A DNA stretch of 64,000 nt from Aquila chrysaetos chrysaetos. Taxonomy: Eukaryota > Chordata > Aves > Accipitriformes > Accipitridae. The notes under the pieces were generated by a model. The model had not been told where the DNA came from. It did no database searches and saw only the letters and a list, made by a program, of their open reading frames with translations. The stretch is taken from positions 74,438,742 through 74,502,741 of the forward strand of contig NC_044007.1 in the NCBI RefSeq assembly GCF_900496995.4. The letters run 5' to 3'. Shown here in pieces: positions 63,262 through 64,000 of this stretch (the stretch's first letter is position 1; each line of letters begins with the position of its first letter). Made by a program: the position numbers and the translations under genes.

Positions 63262-64000
63262 TTCCAGAGCCACATCTCAACTGTATTCACCAGTGCACTT
63301 AGTTTGCTAGAGCATATTCTGCAAGCAGTAAGTAGCTAGTTAAGAAATCTTCAAACGCAGAAATATCATTAAACTAAACTGCAAACGTGATTACATAATG
63401 TGGCCTGCTTGACTCTTAAGTTATTCCAGTTTTACATCGGTTTCAAGTGTGAACTAATGCAAATTTCTAAGTCTCCTAAATCTTAGTGCTAATCCAACAA
63501 ACACAGTTTATATAAACTTCTCAAGTTGCAGGCTGGACTTGCTGGCTTTAGGCACATGAAGTGCTGAAGTTAAGGATCATCTGCACTGGTAATAGGAGCA
63601 GAAGTTTAGACCCACCTAGTAGCAGGAACAGGCAGCCAGGTTAGGTCTGGTGCCTGCTTGGTGCCTACCTACAGGTAGCTAGAGTCTATGTGAAGAACTG
63701 GAAGCCCCTCCTGCTAATCTTCTGCTACAACAGTGTCATAGTGCAGTGCCTGTGCATTGTTTCCTTGGTCTCTATTTAAAGAACTGTAATTTACTGGAAA
63801 ATATATTCCTGAATATTACTGTAATAACCCTCTTGGGTCTCTTATATCACTGGCCGCAATCGAAAGGGCAGATCTTCAGCTACTGTAAATCACGCTACCG
63901 CCATTGATTTCAGTAGAGCTGTATTGATTTACTGCTGCAGAGGATCTGGTCTGAAATATTTCTGTGGTATTGTGTGCATTTAGAGTTAGAAGATTTATGG
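63262..64000. other. Unique sequence, no gene recognised
   Basis: No exon, RNA gene or named repeat recognised up to the window end. Confidence 0.55.

Noticed and set aside
1..64000. CRISPR arrays, operons, ribosome binding sites, tRNA and rRNA genes
   Set aside because: None seen. The window is vertebrate nuclear DNA, no regularly spaced repeat array was found, and no tRNA B-box-like GGTTCGA was found by eye.

Overview
This is 64 kb of AT-rich vertebrate nuclear DNA, most probably from a bird. The recognisable repeats are CR1 LINEs of several ages plus short TG...CA solo LTRs that I recognise, from memory, as an avian ERV type. I saw no Alu-, B1-, MIR- or L1-type repeats. Crocodilians and turtles also carry CR1, so 'bird' rests mainly on the LTRs. 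The window reads as a gene desert or the inside of a very large intron. I could not recognise a host protein-coding exon, tRNA, rRNA or snoRNA. The longest open frames (216 aa at 23,024; 201 aa at 28,274 minus; 184 aa at 9,618 minus) look like chance frames in T- or A-rich sequence.

Layout. 1-22 kb is mostly unique sequence with homopolymer tracts, a good CTCF-like site near 7.09 kb, a 20-bp tandem duplication at 15.16 kb and a decayed CR1-like stretch near 19.3-20.3 kb. 22.48-22.77 kb holds the 3' part of an old LTR, followed about 100 bp later by a short ATG frame ending in a strong splice-donor-like site. 23-39 kb is unique sequence with C/G and A/T runs and one perfect 12-bp hairpin. 39.71-40.57 kb is a GC- and CpG-rich LTR on the minus strand, the same family as the 22.5 kb relic. 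44.4-52.8 kb is a repeat cluster: an old minus-strand CR1, a plus-strand CR1 with a reverse transcriptase motif, a rearranged minus-strand CR1 that carries a foreign tract of degenerate 36-bp repeats, and a complete minus-strand solo LTR. 55.7-58.8 kb has two further CR1 tails. 60.37-60.71 kb and 62.69-63.26 kb hold two plus-strand LTRs, the second complete with target-site duplications.

How the parts relate. Nothing forms an operon or pathway. The complete LTRs at 52.2 and 62.7 kb are the same family in opposite orientation, each with its own 5-bp target duplication, so they are independent insertions that lost their internal regions by LTR-LTR recombination. Three LTRs keep an NF-kB-consensus site followed by a CRE-like element, and the two complete ones also keep a TATA box at the same spacing. 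These are the best candidates for regulatory activity in the window, with the CTCF-like site. The most unusual item is the tract of degenerate 36-bp (12-codon) repeats inside the CR1 at 49.95-50.45 kb, whose source I cannot name.
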